From: Sphingomonas sp. UBA978
GTDB lineage: Bacteria > Pseudomonadota > Alphaproteobacteria > Sphingomonadales > Sphingomonadaceae
NCBI RefSeq assembly: GCF_002292295.1
Contig: NZ_DBBS01000021.1
Coordinates: 352,713 to 416,712 of the forward strand
Direction: 5' to 3'
DNA: 64,000 nucleotides
Shown: positions 31,840 through 39,799 of the stretch, piece after piece
Layout: the number at the start of each line of letters is the position of its first letter
Position numbering within the stretch: position 1 is the stretch's first letter
The notes under the pieces: model-generated
Told to the model about the DNA's origin: nothing
What the model saw: the letters and a program-made list of their open reading frames with translations, nothing else
The model's database searches: none
Made by a program: the position numbers and the translations under genes

Positions 31840-33861
31840 TTGTTCATAGTACATATGGCGTTGGGGGGCTGCCTTAAGGCCCCTCCGATCAACTTTGGCA
31901 TCACCGCCGATTCGGGTGGTCATCTTGCCTACGTAATGGACGCCGCGCTGGCGCATGCGGCGCTGCCCACGGTGAGCCACGTCTCCATCGTCACGCGCCG
32001 GTTCGCCGATGCGCATCTACCGGTCGAGCATGACGTCTGCCGCGAGATCGTCGCCGAGCGGGTGACGATCGATCGCATCGCCACCGACAATGCGCTCTAT
32101 CTCGAAAAGGAAGCGCTGGCGGCCGAGTTGCCCGCCTTCGTCCAGGCCTTCTGCACCTGGCTAGCCCGTCTTCCGGCCCTGCCCGACGTCATCCACGCGC
32201 ATTTCGCCGATGCCGCGGCGGTGGCGATCGCGGCGCGGCGGCGCTTCGGTATTCCGTTCGTCTACACGCCGCACGCGCTCGCGATCGACAAGCGCGGGCA
32301 GGGGCTGGGCGATGACGGGCTCGACGCGCGGATCGCCGCCGAGCGGCAGGCGATCGCCGCGGCGGATGCGCTGATCGTCTCGACCCGCGACGAGGCGGAG
32401 CGGCAGGTGCGCGCCTATGGCGTCGCGGTCGAGGGACGAATCCACTGTATCGCGCCGGGCGTGCCGCAGCGGCTGGGCGGTGCCACCGCGCCGACGCTGG
32501 TCGATCGGCTGGGGGAGATGGTCGACCGGCCCGACCTGCCGATCATCCTCGCGATCGCCCGGCCCGTCGCCAAGAAGAATCTCGCGGGGCTGGTGCGCGC
32601 CTATGCCGGCGATGCGTCGTTGCAGGCGCGGGCCAATCTGGTGATCCTCGCCGGGCAGGACGATGGCCGCTCGTCCGACGAGGAGGGGGCTATCCGCGCG
32701 GAACTGTCCCGCCTCTGCGATACGCCGGCGCTGGGCGGGCGGGTCGCTCTGCCGCAACGCCACGACGCCGCGGACGTCACCGCGCTGTACCGGCGCGCGG
32801 CGCAGGGCGGGGTGTTCGTTAATCCCGCGCTGCACGAACCGTTCGGCCTGACGCTGATCGAGGCCGCCGAGGCCGGCGTGCCGGTGGTGGCGACGCGGTA
32901 TGGGGGGCCGAGCGAGATTGTTGCGGCGATCGGCCATGGTCTGCTGGTCGAGCCGCGCGATACGGCGGCGATCGCCGCGGCCTGTCGCGCGATCGTCGGC
33001 GATGCCGCCGCGCACGCGGGGTTCCGCGCCGCGGCGCTGGCCAACCACGGCCGCTACGACTGGGGGCGCTACGCCACGGATGCGGTCGCGGTCTATCGCG
33101 ACCTCCGCCGCCAGCCCGCGCTGCTCGCCTGCGACATCGACCATACGCTGACCGGCTGCACCGCGGCGGCGGCGGCCTTCGCGGGGTGGCGGCGCAGCGC
33201 ATCGATCCCGTTCGTGGTCGCGACCGGCCGCTCGTTCGCCGAGGCGCGCGCGGTGCTGGCGCAATGGCAGCTGCCGGAGCCCGACGCCTTCATCACCGAT
33301 GTCGGCACGCGCATCATGCTGGCGGGCGACGACGGTGCGTGGCGGGCGTGCCCGGCCTATGCGGCGGCGCTGGACGCGGACTGGAACCTGTCCGCGGTCC
33401 GCGCCGCGCTGGCGCCGCTCGGCATCACGCCGCAGGCGGAGGCGACGGCGGGGCCGCACAAGCTGAGCTTCTTCGGCAACGCCACAGATGCCGCGGCGAT
33501 CCGGGCGACGCTGGCGGCGGCGGGCCTGTCGGCGCGCGTGATCTTCTCGCATGGCCGGCTGATCGACGTGCTCGCCCCCGCCGGCGGCAAGGCGGCGGCG
33601 ATCGCGGCCTATGCGGACCGGTTCGGGCTGACGCTGGCCGACTGCGTCGCCGCTGGCGACAGCGGCAACGACGTCGACATGCTCGAACGCTGCGGCGCCG
33701 CGATCGTCGTAGGCAATGCGGGCGACGAACTGGCGATGCTGGCGGAACGCCCCGGCCTGTACCGCGCCGAGCGGCATCATGCCGCCGGGGTGCTGGAGGG
33801 GCTGGAGCGGCTTGGCCTCGCCGATGCTCCCGCCATCGCCGCGCCGCGGATCGCGGCATGA
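31840..33861 (+). CDS. Sucrose-phosphate synthase fused to sucrose-phosphatase (SPS-SPP)
   Basis: 673 residues from a TTG at 31840, giving FIVHMALGGCLKAPP as in bacterial sucrose-phosphate synthases; ATG 31855 is an alternative but cuts into the first strand. The GT4 domain (1 to ~420) has GITADSGGHLAYVM for the acceptor sugar phosphate, HAHFADAA, RPVAKKN for UDP-sugar and E-x7-E in EPFGLTLIEAAEAG. The HAD domain (~427-660) has DIDHT, ATGRSF, HKLSFF and GDSGNDVDML, the four HAD motifs, in the form seen in sucrose-phosphatases. Together they would make sucrose, or a close relative, from UDP-glucose and a sugar phosphate in the cytoplasm. It heads a six-gene operon with ATGA/GTGA overlaps. Confidence 0.85.
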   Translation: MFIVHMALGGCLKAPPINFGITADSGGHLAYVMDAALAHAALPTVSHVSIVTRRFADAHLPVEHDVCREIVAERVTIDRIATDNALYLEKEALAAELPAFVQAFCTWLARLPALPDVIHAHFADAAAVAIAARRRFGIPFVYTPHALAIDKRGQGLGDDGLDARIAAERQAIAAADALIVSTRDEAERQVRAYGVAVEGRIHCIAPGVPQRLGGATAPTLVDRLGEMVDRPDLPIILAIARPVAKKNLAGLVRAYAGDASLQARANLVILAGQDDGRSSDEEGAIRAELSRLCDTPALGGRVALPQRHDAADVTALYRRAAQGGVFVNPALHEPFGLTLIEAAEAGVPVVATRYGGPSEIVAAIGHGLLVEPRDTAAIAAACRAIVGDAAAHAGFRAAALANHGRYDWGRYATDAVAVYRDLRRQPALLACDIDHTLTGCTAAAAAFAGWRRSASIPFVVATGRSFAEARAVLAQWQLPEPDAFITDVGTRIMLAGDDGAWRACPAYAAALDADWNLSAVRAALAPLGITPQAEATAGPHKLSFFGNATDAAAIRATLAAAGLSARVIFSHGRLIDVLAPAGGKAAAIAAYADRFGLTLADCVAAGDSGNDVDMLERCGAAIVVGNAGDELAMLAERPGLYRAERHHAAGVLEGLERLGLADAPAIAAPRIAA

Positions 33862-35012
33862 TGCGGCCGTTCGGTTATTTCGTCCATCATCAGGGTCGCG
33901 GCCATGCCGAGCGCTGCGCGGCGATCGCGCATGCGCTCCCCGCGGAGCGGCCGCTGACGATCTTCTGTGCGCGCGACGACATCTTTCCGGACCTGCCGCC
34001 GCAGGCACGGATCGTCCGCATCCCGTCGCTGTTCGAGCCGACCGGGATCGAGGCGGCGGACGCCGACTGGGTGCCGACCCCGTCGACGCTGCATTGCGCG
34101 CCGCTCGGCTGGCCCGGCATCCGACAGGCGATGGCAAGGATGGCGAACTGGTTCGCCGAGGCCGATCCGGCGCTGATGATCTGCGACGTCTCGGCCGAGG
34201 TCGCGCAGCTCGCACGCATCTGCAGCGTGCCGCACGTCAAGGTGCTCCAGCATGGCGACCGCAGCGACGCCGGCCACCGCGCCGCCTATGACGGTGCGGC
34301 GGGGCTGCTCGCCGCCTTCCACGCCGATCTCGCACAGCCCGAATGGGATGCGGCGATGCGGCAGCGGACCTGTTTTGCCGGCGGCCTCGGTGTCGACACG
34401 CGCGTGCCGGAGCGCGAACTCGCGCGGCAGCGGATCGGCGTCGGCGTCGACGAGGAGATGATCCTGGTGATGGCCGGCGGCGGCGGCGGCGGGTTCGGCC
34501 AGGCGCCGCTCGGCGTCGGCGCGAGGAGCCGCCCGGGGGCGCGCTGGATCACGATCGGCCCGGTGGTGCGCGACTGGCATGCGACCGAGCCCGCCAATAT
34601 CCAGCATCGCGGCTGGGTGGACGATGCCGCCGACCACGTCGCGGCGGCCGATCTGGTCATCGCCTCGACCGGCAACACCACCTGCCAGCAGATCCTTGCC
34701 GCCGCCCGGCCGTGGCTGGCGGTGCCGGAATGGCGCTATTTCGACGAACAGCATCGCAAGGCGGAGGCGCTCGCCGCCGCCGGCGTCGCCTGCGTGCGCC
34801 CGCACCTGCCGTCCTCCGCCGATGCCTGGACGCAGGCGATCGAGACGACGCTGCTGACGCACGACCCCGTGCGGCAGCGGGCGATGATCGCCGATGCGCC
34901 TGCCGCCGATGCCGCGCACTGGCTGGAGGCGCTTGCCGCGCGATTGTGGCCCGAGCCCGGCCTGGCCGCCGGCGCCGATCCGGCCGTTACCCAACCCCTT
35001 CCTTCGATCTGA
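33858..35012 (+). CDS. MurG-like (GT28-type) glycosyltransferase
   Basis: 384 residues, GT-B fold. The N-terminus FGYFVHHQGRGHAERCAAIA holds the glycine-rich GxGH loop typical of GT28/MurG-like enzymes, followed by ALMICDVSAEVAQLA. The C-terminal domain has MILVMAGGGGGGFGQAPLG, HRGWVDDAADHVAAADLVI and ASTGNTTCQQILAA for nucleotide-sugar binding. ATGATG at 33858 overlaps the upstream stop codon, so translation is coupled to the sucrose-phosphate synthase gene. No membrane segment, so a soluble or peripheral cytoplasmic enzyme. Donor and acceptor unknown; context suggests it extends a small glycan made by this operon. Confidence 0.75.
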   Translation: MMRPFGYFVHHQGRGHAERCAAIAHALPAERPLTIFCARDDIFPDLPPQARIVRIPSLFEPTGIEAADADWVPTPSTLHCAPLGWPGIRQAMARMANWFAEADPALMICDVSAEVAQLARICSVPHVKVLQHGDRSDAGHRAAYDGAAGLLAAFHADLAQPEWDAAMRQRTCFAGGLGVDTRVPERELARQRIGVGVDEEMILVMAGGGGGGFGQAPLGVGARSRPGARWITIGPVVRDWHATEPANIQHRGWVDDAADHVAAADLVIASTGNTTCQQILAAARPWLAVPEWRYFDEQHRKAEALAAAGVACVRPHLPSSADAWTQAIETTLLTHDPVRQRAMIADAPAADAAHWLEALAARLWPEPGLAAGADPAVTQPLPSI

Positions 35013-35025
35013 CCGGAGCCCCGTC

Positions 35026-35946
35026 ATGTCCGTTTCCGTCGTTACGCTGGCCGGCGGCCGGCCCGATCATCTTCGCAACCTCGTCACCGGGCTGACCCGC
35101 CAGACGCAGCCGCCGGTCGAGCTGATCGTCGCGGTCATGCAGGATAGCGCCTATGACCTGCCCGCCGCGCCCTTCCCGATCCGCCAGATGATGATCGCCG
35201 GCGGCGACCTGCCGCTCGCCGCAGCGCGCAATGCCGCCGCGGGTGCCGCCATGGGCGATGCGCTGGTGTTCCTCGACATGGATTGCATCCCGACGCCGAC
35301 GCTCGTCGCCGATTATGCGCGCCGGCTCGGCGAGCTCGACGGCCTGCTGATGGGGGAGGTGATGTACCTGCCCGGGGGTGCGACCGATGGCGACTGGCAG
35401 AGCGCGGCGTTCGAGGCGATCGCCGTGCGGCATTCGGACCGCCGGGGGCCGCCTGCGGACGGCATCGAATTGTGCAACGACTATCGCTGCTTCTGGTCGC
35501 TCAACTTCGCGATGCGGCGCGCCACCTTCCTCGCCGTCGGCGGCTTTCACGAGGGCTATCGCGGCTATGGCGGCGAGGACACCGATTTCGGCAAGCTGCT
35601 CGACACCGCCGGGGTGCCGATCGCCTGGATCCGGGGCGGGCTGGCACACCATCAATACCACCCGCACCATATGCCGCCGGTCCATCATATCGACAGCGTC
35701 GTGCGCAACGCCGAGCTGTTCGAGGCGCGATGGGGGTATCGGACGATGGGGCATTGGCTCTATGCGTTCCGGCTGATGGGGCTGGTCGACGATGCCGAGA
35801 ATGCCCCGATCCGCATCCTGCGCCGCCCCAATGCCGACGACCTCGCGCTGACCGGGCAGCAGAGCCATCAGCCCTATGCCAACACCGCCAGCGTCATCCG
35901 CGTGCTCGAAGCGCGCGTCGGCGGCGCGGACCGCGTCGCCGCGTGA
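35026..35946 (+). CDS. GT2-fold glycosyltransferase with galactosyltransferase-type C-terminus
   Basis: 306 residues. GT-A fold: SVSVVTLAGGRPDHLRNLV at the start, AAARNAAAGAAMGDALVFLD leading to the metal-binding DxD in LDMDCIPTP, and the GGFHEGYRGYGGEDTDFG motif with the catalytic ED, as in the GT7/GT27 C-terminal domain. A His-rich HHQYHPHHMPPVHH stretch follows, probably part of the metal/acceptor site. Start at 35026 after GACCGGAGCC; 13 bases after the previous stop codon. It overlaps the next gene by GTGA. Predicted to add a hexose to the growing product. Confidence 0.78.
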   Translation: MSVSVVTLAGGRPDHLRNLVTGLTRQTQPPVELIVAVMQDSAYDLPAAPFPIRQMMIAGGDLPLAAARNAAAGAAMGDALVFLDMDCIPTPTLVADYARRLGELDGLLMGEVMYLPGGATDGDWQSAAFEAIAVRHSDRRGPPADGIELCNDYRCFWSLNFAMRRATFLAVGGFHEGYRGYGGEDTDFGKLLDTAGVPIAWIRGGLAHHQYHPHHMPPVHHIDSVVRNAELFEARWGYRTMGHWLYAFRLMGLVDDAENAPIRILRRPNADDLALTGQQSHQPYANTASVIRVLEARVGGADRVAA

Positions 35947-37013
35947 GGATCGCGCTGCTTGCGCATGTCCGCCAGCGGATCGCGCAGCCGTTCATGGGGG
36001 GCATGGAATCGCACAGCTGGTATCTGGCCGAGGGGCTGGCGGCGCGCGGTCATGACGTCGTGCTGTTCGCGGCGGGCGACAGCGATCCGCGCTTCACGAT
36101 CGATCCGGTGCTCGCCGAACATTACGAACGCACCTTTCCCTGGGCGGAGCATCGCGGCTCGGCGCCGCTGATCGCGCATGTCGATGCCGGCTATGCCGCG
36201 GCGTGCGACCGGATCGCGGCGGGCGGGTTCGACGTCGTCCACAACAACAGCCTGCACCGCTTCCCGATCGAGCCGGCGCGGACCGCGCGCGTCCCCACCG
36301 TCACCTCGCTGCACGTGCCGCCCTATGACGCGCTGCACTGGTTCGTGAAGGCGAGCCCCGCGCCGACCCACCGGCTGACGGTGACGTCGCACAGCCAGTT
36401 GCGGGCGTGGTTCCCGGACGGCGCGCCGCCCGAGGCATCGGTGGTGCACAATGGCATCGATCCCGCGGCATGGCCGTTCGCCGCGACGGGCGAGGGCGCG
36501 ATCTGGTGCGGCCGGATCACGCCCAACAAGGGCACGCATCTGGCGGCGCAGGCGGCGTTGCGTGCCGGCGTGCCGCTGACGCTGTTCGGATCGATCGAGG
36601 ACCCGGATTACTGGGCGGCGGCGGTCGAGCCTCTGCTCGGACCGATGGTCCGCTATGGCGGGCATCTGGAGGGGGATGCGCTCGCCGTCGAGCTGGGCCG
36701 GGCGGGGGTGTTCCTGTTCACGCCGTGCTGGGACGAACCGTTCGGGCTGGTCGCGATCGAGGCGATGGCCTGCGGCCTGCCGGTCGCGGCCTTCGACCGC
36801 GGCGCGGCGGTCGAGGTCGTCGGCGAGGCCGGGCGGTTCGCCGCCGCCGACGATGTCGACGCGCTTGCCGCCGCGATTCTCGGGGCGCTGACGATCCCGC
36901 GCCACGTCCCGCGCGACCGGGTCGAGCGTTCGTTCACCCGTGACCGCTGGCTCGACCGGTGCGAGGCCCTGTATGCCGAGGTCGTCGCGGCGCGCCTGTT
37001 GCAGGCCGCGTGA
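35943..37013 (+). CDS. GT4 family glycosyltransferase
   Basis: 356 residues, GT-B. A GTG start at 35943 inside the previous stop (GTGA) gives VRIALLAHVRQRIAQPFMGG, the expected first strand and glycine loop (GGMESHSWYLAEGLAARGH). HNNSLHRFPI and TSLHVPPYDAL mark the N-domain. IWCGRITPNKGTHLAAQA and the E-x7-E motif in DEPFGLVAIEAMACG mark the donor domain. Similar proteins in sphingomonads are annotated only as GT4. Fourth gene of the operon; the next gene again starts within its stop codon. Confidence 0.82.
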   Translation: MRIALLAHVRQRIAQPFMGGMESHSWYLAEGLAARGHDVVLFAAGDSDPRFTIDPVLAEHYERTFPWAEHRGSAPLIAHVDAGYAAACDRIAAGGFDVVHNNSLHRFPIEPARTARVPTVTSLHVPPYDALHWFVKASPAPTHRLTVTSHSQLRAWFPDGAPPEASVVHNGIDPAAWPFAATGEGAIWCGRITPNKGTHLAAQAALRAGVPLTLFGSIEDPDYWAAAVEPLLGPMVRYGGHLEGDALAVELGRAGVFLFTPCWDEPFGLVAIEAMACGLPVAAFDRGAAVEVVGEAGRFAAADDVDALAAAILGALTIPRHVPRDRVERSFTRDRWLDRCEALYAEVVAARLLQAA

Positions 37014-37891
37014 CCGCTACCGATGTCGTCGCGCGCCAGCAGGCGGCGCTGCTGGCGCTGTACCGCCGCCACGTCGGCCCGGGCGACCGCTATGCGCTGG
37101 TCGATTTTCCCGACCACGCCAATGTCGGCGACAGCGCGATCTGGCTCGGCGAAATCGCGATGCTGCGCCATGTGACGGGTCGCGATCCGGACTATGTCGC
37201 GAGCTGGGACAGGTTCGACATGGCGGCGTTTCGCGCGGCGAGCCCGGCGGGTGTGCTGTTCCTGCACGGCGGCGGCAATCTCGGCGATATCTGGCGGCAT
37301 CATCAGGCGTTCCGCGAGACGATGCTGGCGACGGTGCGCGACCGGCGCATCGTCCAATTGCCGCAGTCGATCCACTTCCGCGATCCCGCGGGCATCGCCG
37401 CGTTCGGCGCGCTGGTGGCGGCGCATCCGGATTTCCACCTCTATGTCCGCGACCGTCCCGGCCTCGCGCTGGCGCAGCGGCATTGGGCCTGCCCGGTCGA
37501 CCTCGCCCCCGACAGCGCCTTCGCGCTCGGCCGGCAGGCGCGCGGGGTGGCGGACTGCGACCTGCTGATGCTGATGCGCACCGACGACGAGCGCGTCGCG
37601 CACGATCCGGTCGCGGGTGACGCGGTGATCCTCGACTGGCTCGACGACGGTCCGCTGCCGGAGCGCCGGGCGGGCGAGACGCGGGCGGGCCATTGCGAAC
37701 GGCTCGCCGCCGCGCGGGTGAATCGCGGGCTGGCGCTGCTGTCGCGCGGTCGGCGGGTCGTCACCGACCGGCTGCACGCGCATATCCTCTGCCTGCTGCT
37801 CGATATCCCGCACGTCGCGCTCGACAATGATTACGGCAAGCTGTCCGCCTATATCGCCGCCTGGACCGCGGATTCGCCGCTGCTGGCATGA
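37010..37891 (+). CDS. Polysaccharide pyruvyl transferase family protein
   Basis: 293 residues. Shows the family pattern: DYFPDHANVGDSA-like start (VDFPDHANVGDSAIW), LHGGGNLGDIWRHHQ, VQLPQSIHFRDP, LYVRDRPGLALAQRH and the C-terminal VTDRLHAHILCLLLD / VALDNDYGKLSAY. These enzymes transfer pyruvate from phosphoenolpyruvate to a sugar, forming a ketal, and the acidic group often caps exopolysaccharide or cell-wall glycans. GTG start at 37010 within the previous stop codon. Its presence here means the product of the operon is probably acidic and not plain sucrose. Confidence 0.88.
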   Translation: MTATDVVARQQAALLALYRRHVGPGDRYALVDFPDHANVGDSAIWLGEIAMLRHVTGRDPDYVASWDRFDMAAFRAASPAGVLFLHGGGNLGDIWRHHQAFRETMLATVRDRRIVQLPQSIHFRDPAGIAAFGALVAAHPDFHLYVRDRPGLALAQRHWACPVDLAPDSAFALGRQARGVADCDLLMLMRTDDERVAHDPVAGDAVILDWLDDGPLPERRAGETRAGHCERLAAARVNRGLALLSRGRRVVTDRLHAHILCLLLDIPHVALDNDYGKLSAYIAAWTADSPLLA

Positions 37892-38799
37892 TCCACGTCA
37901 GCCTGCTGATCTGTACGCGCGATCGCGGCGTTTCGCTCGACCGGACGCTGGCGTCGATCACCCGCGCCGCGGCGGCGTTCGAGGGGCTCGAGGTGGTGCT
38001 GGTCGACAATGGGTCGTCCGACGATACGCCGGCCCGGCTGGCGGCGTGGCGGGACCGGCAGCGATTTGCGGTGACGCTGGTCGACGAACCGCGGCCGGGG
38101 CTGGCGCGGGCGCGCAACGCCGGTCTGGCGCGGGCGCGCGGGCGGATCGTCGCGCTGACCGATGACGATTGCGTGCTCGACTCCGGCTATTTCACGATGC
38201 TGGTCGCGCGCTTCGCCGACGTGCCGGCGCCGGTCGTCATCGGCGGGCGCATCCGGCTGGGCGATCCGGCCGACCTGCCGGTGACGATCAAGCTGGAGGA
38301 TCATGCGATGGTCGCGCCGGCGGACGGCTTTCCCGGCGGGTTCGTGATGGGTGCCAACCTCGCCTTCACGCGCGACGTCGTCGCCCGCGTCGGGCCGTTC
38401 GACGAACGGTTCGGGGCGGGGGCGCCGTTCCGCGCGGCGGAGGACACCGACTTCCTGTTCCGCGCGATGGGGCACGGCATCCCGGTGCGCTACGAGCCGC
38501 ATTTCACGATCCTGCATCATCACGGCCGCCGCTCCCCCGAAGCGTTGCGGGCGTTGCTGACTGGCTATGCGTTCGGCGACGGCGCGCTCTATGCGAAGCA
38601 TCTGTTCGCCGACCGGCGGATCGCGCGCGTGCTCGGCCGCGACGTCGGCGACGCGGTGGCCGGGCTGTGGCACGGGCGGCCGGTGTTCCCGACGATTCGG
38701 TTCTTCCACCTGTTCCGGCTTAAGGCGCTGGTCCGGGGTTTCGTCTTCTACGGCCTGTGCGCGCTGCGGCCGCGCAACGATGCGTCAGTCGGGCGCTGA
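37888..38799 (+). CDS. GT2 family glycosyltransferase
   Basis: 303 residues, GT-A fold. MIHVSLLICTRDRGVSLDRT and VVLVDNGSSDDTP bind the nucleotide; ALTDDDCVLD holds the DxD metal site and GAPFRAAEDTDFLFRAMG the catalytic acid region. A C-terminal FHLFRLKALVRGFVFYG segment may touch the membrane. It starts within the previous stop codon (ATGA) and is the last gene of the six-gene operon. Its final 15 bases overlap the end of a gene on the other strand (38785-38799). Confidence 0.85.
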   Translation: MIHVSLLICTRDRGVSLDRTLASITRAAAAFEGLEVVLVDNGSSDDTPARLAAWRDRQRFAVTLVDEPRPGLARARNAGLARARGRIVALTDDDCVLDSGYFTMLVARFADVPAPVVIGGRIRLGDPADLPVTIKLEDHAMVAPADGFPGGFVMGANLAFTRDVVARVGPFDERFGAGAPFRAAEDTDFLFRAMGHGIPVRYEPHFTILHHHGRRSPEALRALLTGYAFGDGALYAKHLFADRRIARVLGRDVGDAVAGLWHGRPVFPTIRFFHLFRLKALVRGFVFYGLCALRPRNDASVGR

Positions 38800-39780
38800 T
38801 CCGGTTTCCGGGTTGAAGCGCGGGTTGGCGAAGTCGATCGGCGAGGGCGTGACCTCGGCGGGAGCGGCACCGCTTTCGGTCCAGGCGCGGCACAGCATGT
38901 CACGCAGCATCGCCGCGCCGGCGGCGGTGCGATCGTAGATCAGCGCGCGCACGTCGCGGTCGGCGAAGTCGGCGAACCCGTTCCGCTTCTCGAGCACATA
39001 GACCCGCTCCATCGCGTCGCCGGCGGTGTCGAGGAAGGCGAGCACCGCGTCGAACATGTCGCCGCTGCGATGCCCCGGCGCGCCGATGCGGGGCGCGATG
39101 TCCGCCACCGTCAGTTTCATGCCATCGACGAAGCGGCTTTCGAAGCGGCCGTGGATCGAGCTGTCGGTGGTGTATCCTTTGGGGTTCGGGCCGCGCCAGC
39201 CGTCGCTGTTGACCGAATCGTGCAGCGGCTGGGCGCCATCGCCGATGTAATGGCCGAGGCGGATGACGTCGAACGCGCAATGCTGTTCGGCGAACCCGGC
39301 ATCGCGACCCGCCGCCCGGGCGGCGCGGACGTCGCGCATGCAGACGACGATCCGGTCGTAGGCCTCGATCGCGGCATAGGGGAGGGTGCCGGTCCAGCGC
39401 ACGTTGGTGCGCGCGGCCGTGGCGGGATCGGTGCGCTCGATCGTCTCGTAATGCTTGAACAGCGCGATCACGAATTCGTAGCGCGACCGCGGGATCGGGC
39501 GAAGGAAGGCGAATTGTTCGCGGAACCAGCCGTGGTTCGGATCCTCCTCGATCTTCGAGAAATTCTCGGACGATCCGCGCCAGGCATCGGGCAGCGACGC
39601 CGATCCCGCGATATAATCGACGTGGGCCCGCAGGAAGGTCGGGCCGTCGTCGGGGATCGCCTCGATCGCGGCGCGGTCGATCACCGCATGCGCGGTGCCG
39701 CCCCATGCCTGCGCGGGGGCGGGGAACAACGCCGCCAACGCGCCGGCGGCGATCATGGCAAGCAGGGCAGGGCGCATCAT
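38785..39780 (-). CDS. S1/P1 nuclease / zinc-dependent phospholipase C superfamily protein, exported
   Basis: 331 residues. The signal peptide ends AQA before WGGTAHAVIDRAA, so the mature protein begins with Trp as in S1/P1 nucleases and bacterial phospholipase C, where the N-terminal Trp is a zinc ligand and His (GTAH) another. LGHYIGDGAQPLHDSVN carries the central H-x3-D and second His; HVDYIAGSASLPDAW adds Asp. Expected trinuclear-zinc phosphoesterase, periplasmic or secreted, on single-stranded nucleic acid or phospholipids. It follows the DUF218 gene by 19 bases and ends overlapping the convergent glycosyltransferase gene. Confidence 0.8.
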   Translation of the reverse strand: MMRPALLAMIAAGALAALFPAPAQAWGGTAHAVIDRAAIEAIPDDGPTFLRAHVDYIAGSASLPDAWRGSSENFSKIEEDPNHGWFREQFAFLRPIPRSRYEFVIALFKHYETIERTDPATAARTNVRWTGTLPYAAIEAYDRIVVCMRDVRAARAAGRDAGFAEQHCAFDVIRLGHYIGDGAQPLHDSVNSDGWRGPNPKGYTTDSSIHGRFESRFVDGMKLTVADIAPRIGAPGHRSGDMFDAVLAFLDTAGDAMERVYVLEKRNGFADFADRDVRALIYDRTAAGAAMLRDMLCRAWTESGAAPAEVTPSPIDFANPRFNPETGSAPD

Positions 39781-39799
39781 CGGGAGGGCTCCGGAAGGA

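Noticed and set aside
31840..38799. Capsule or exopolysaccharide Wzx/Wzy cluster
   Set aside because: No flippase, polymerase, Wza/Wzc or initiating phosphosugar transferase is present; the first gene is a sucrose-phosphate synthase fusion.
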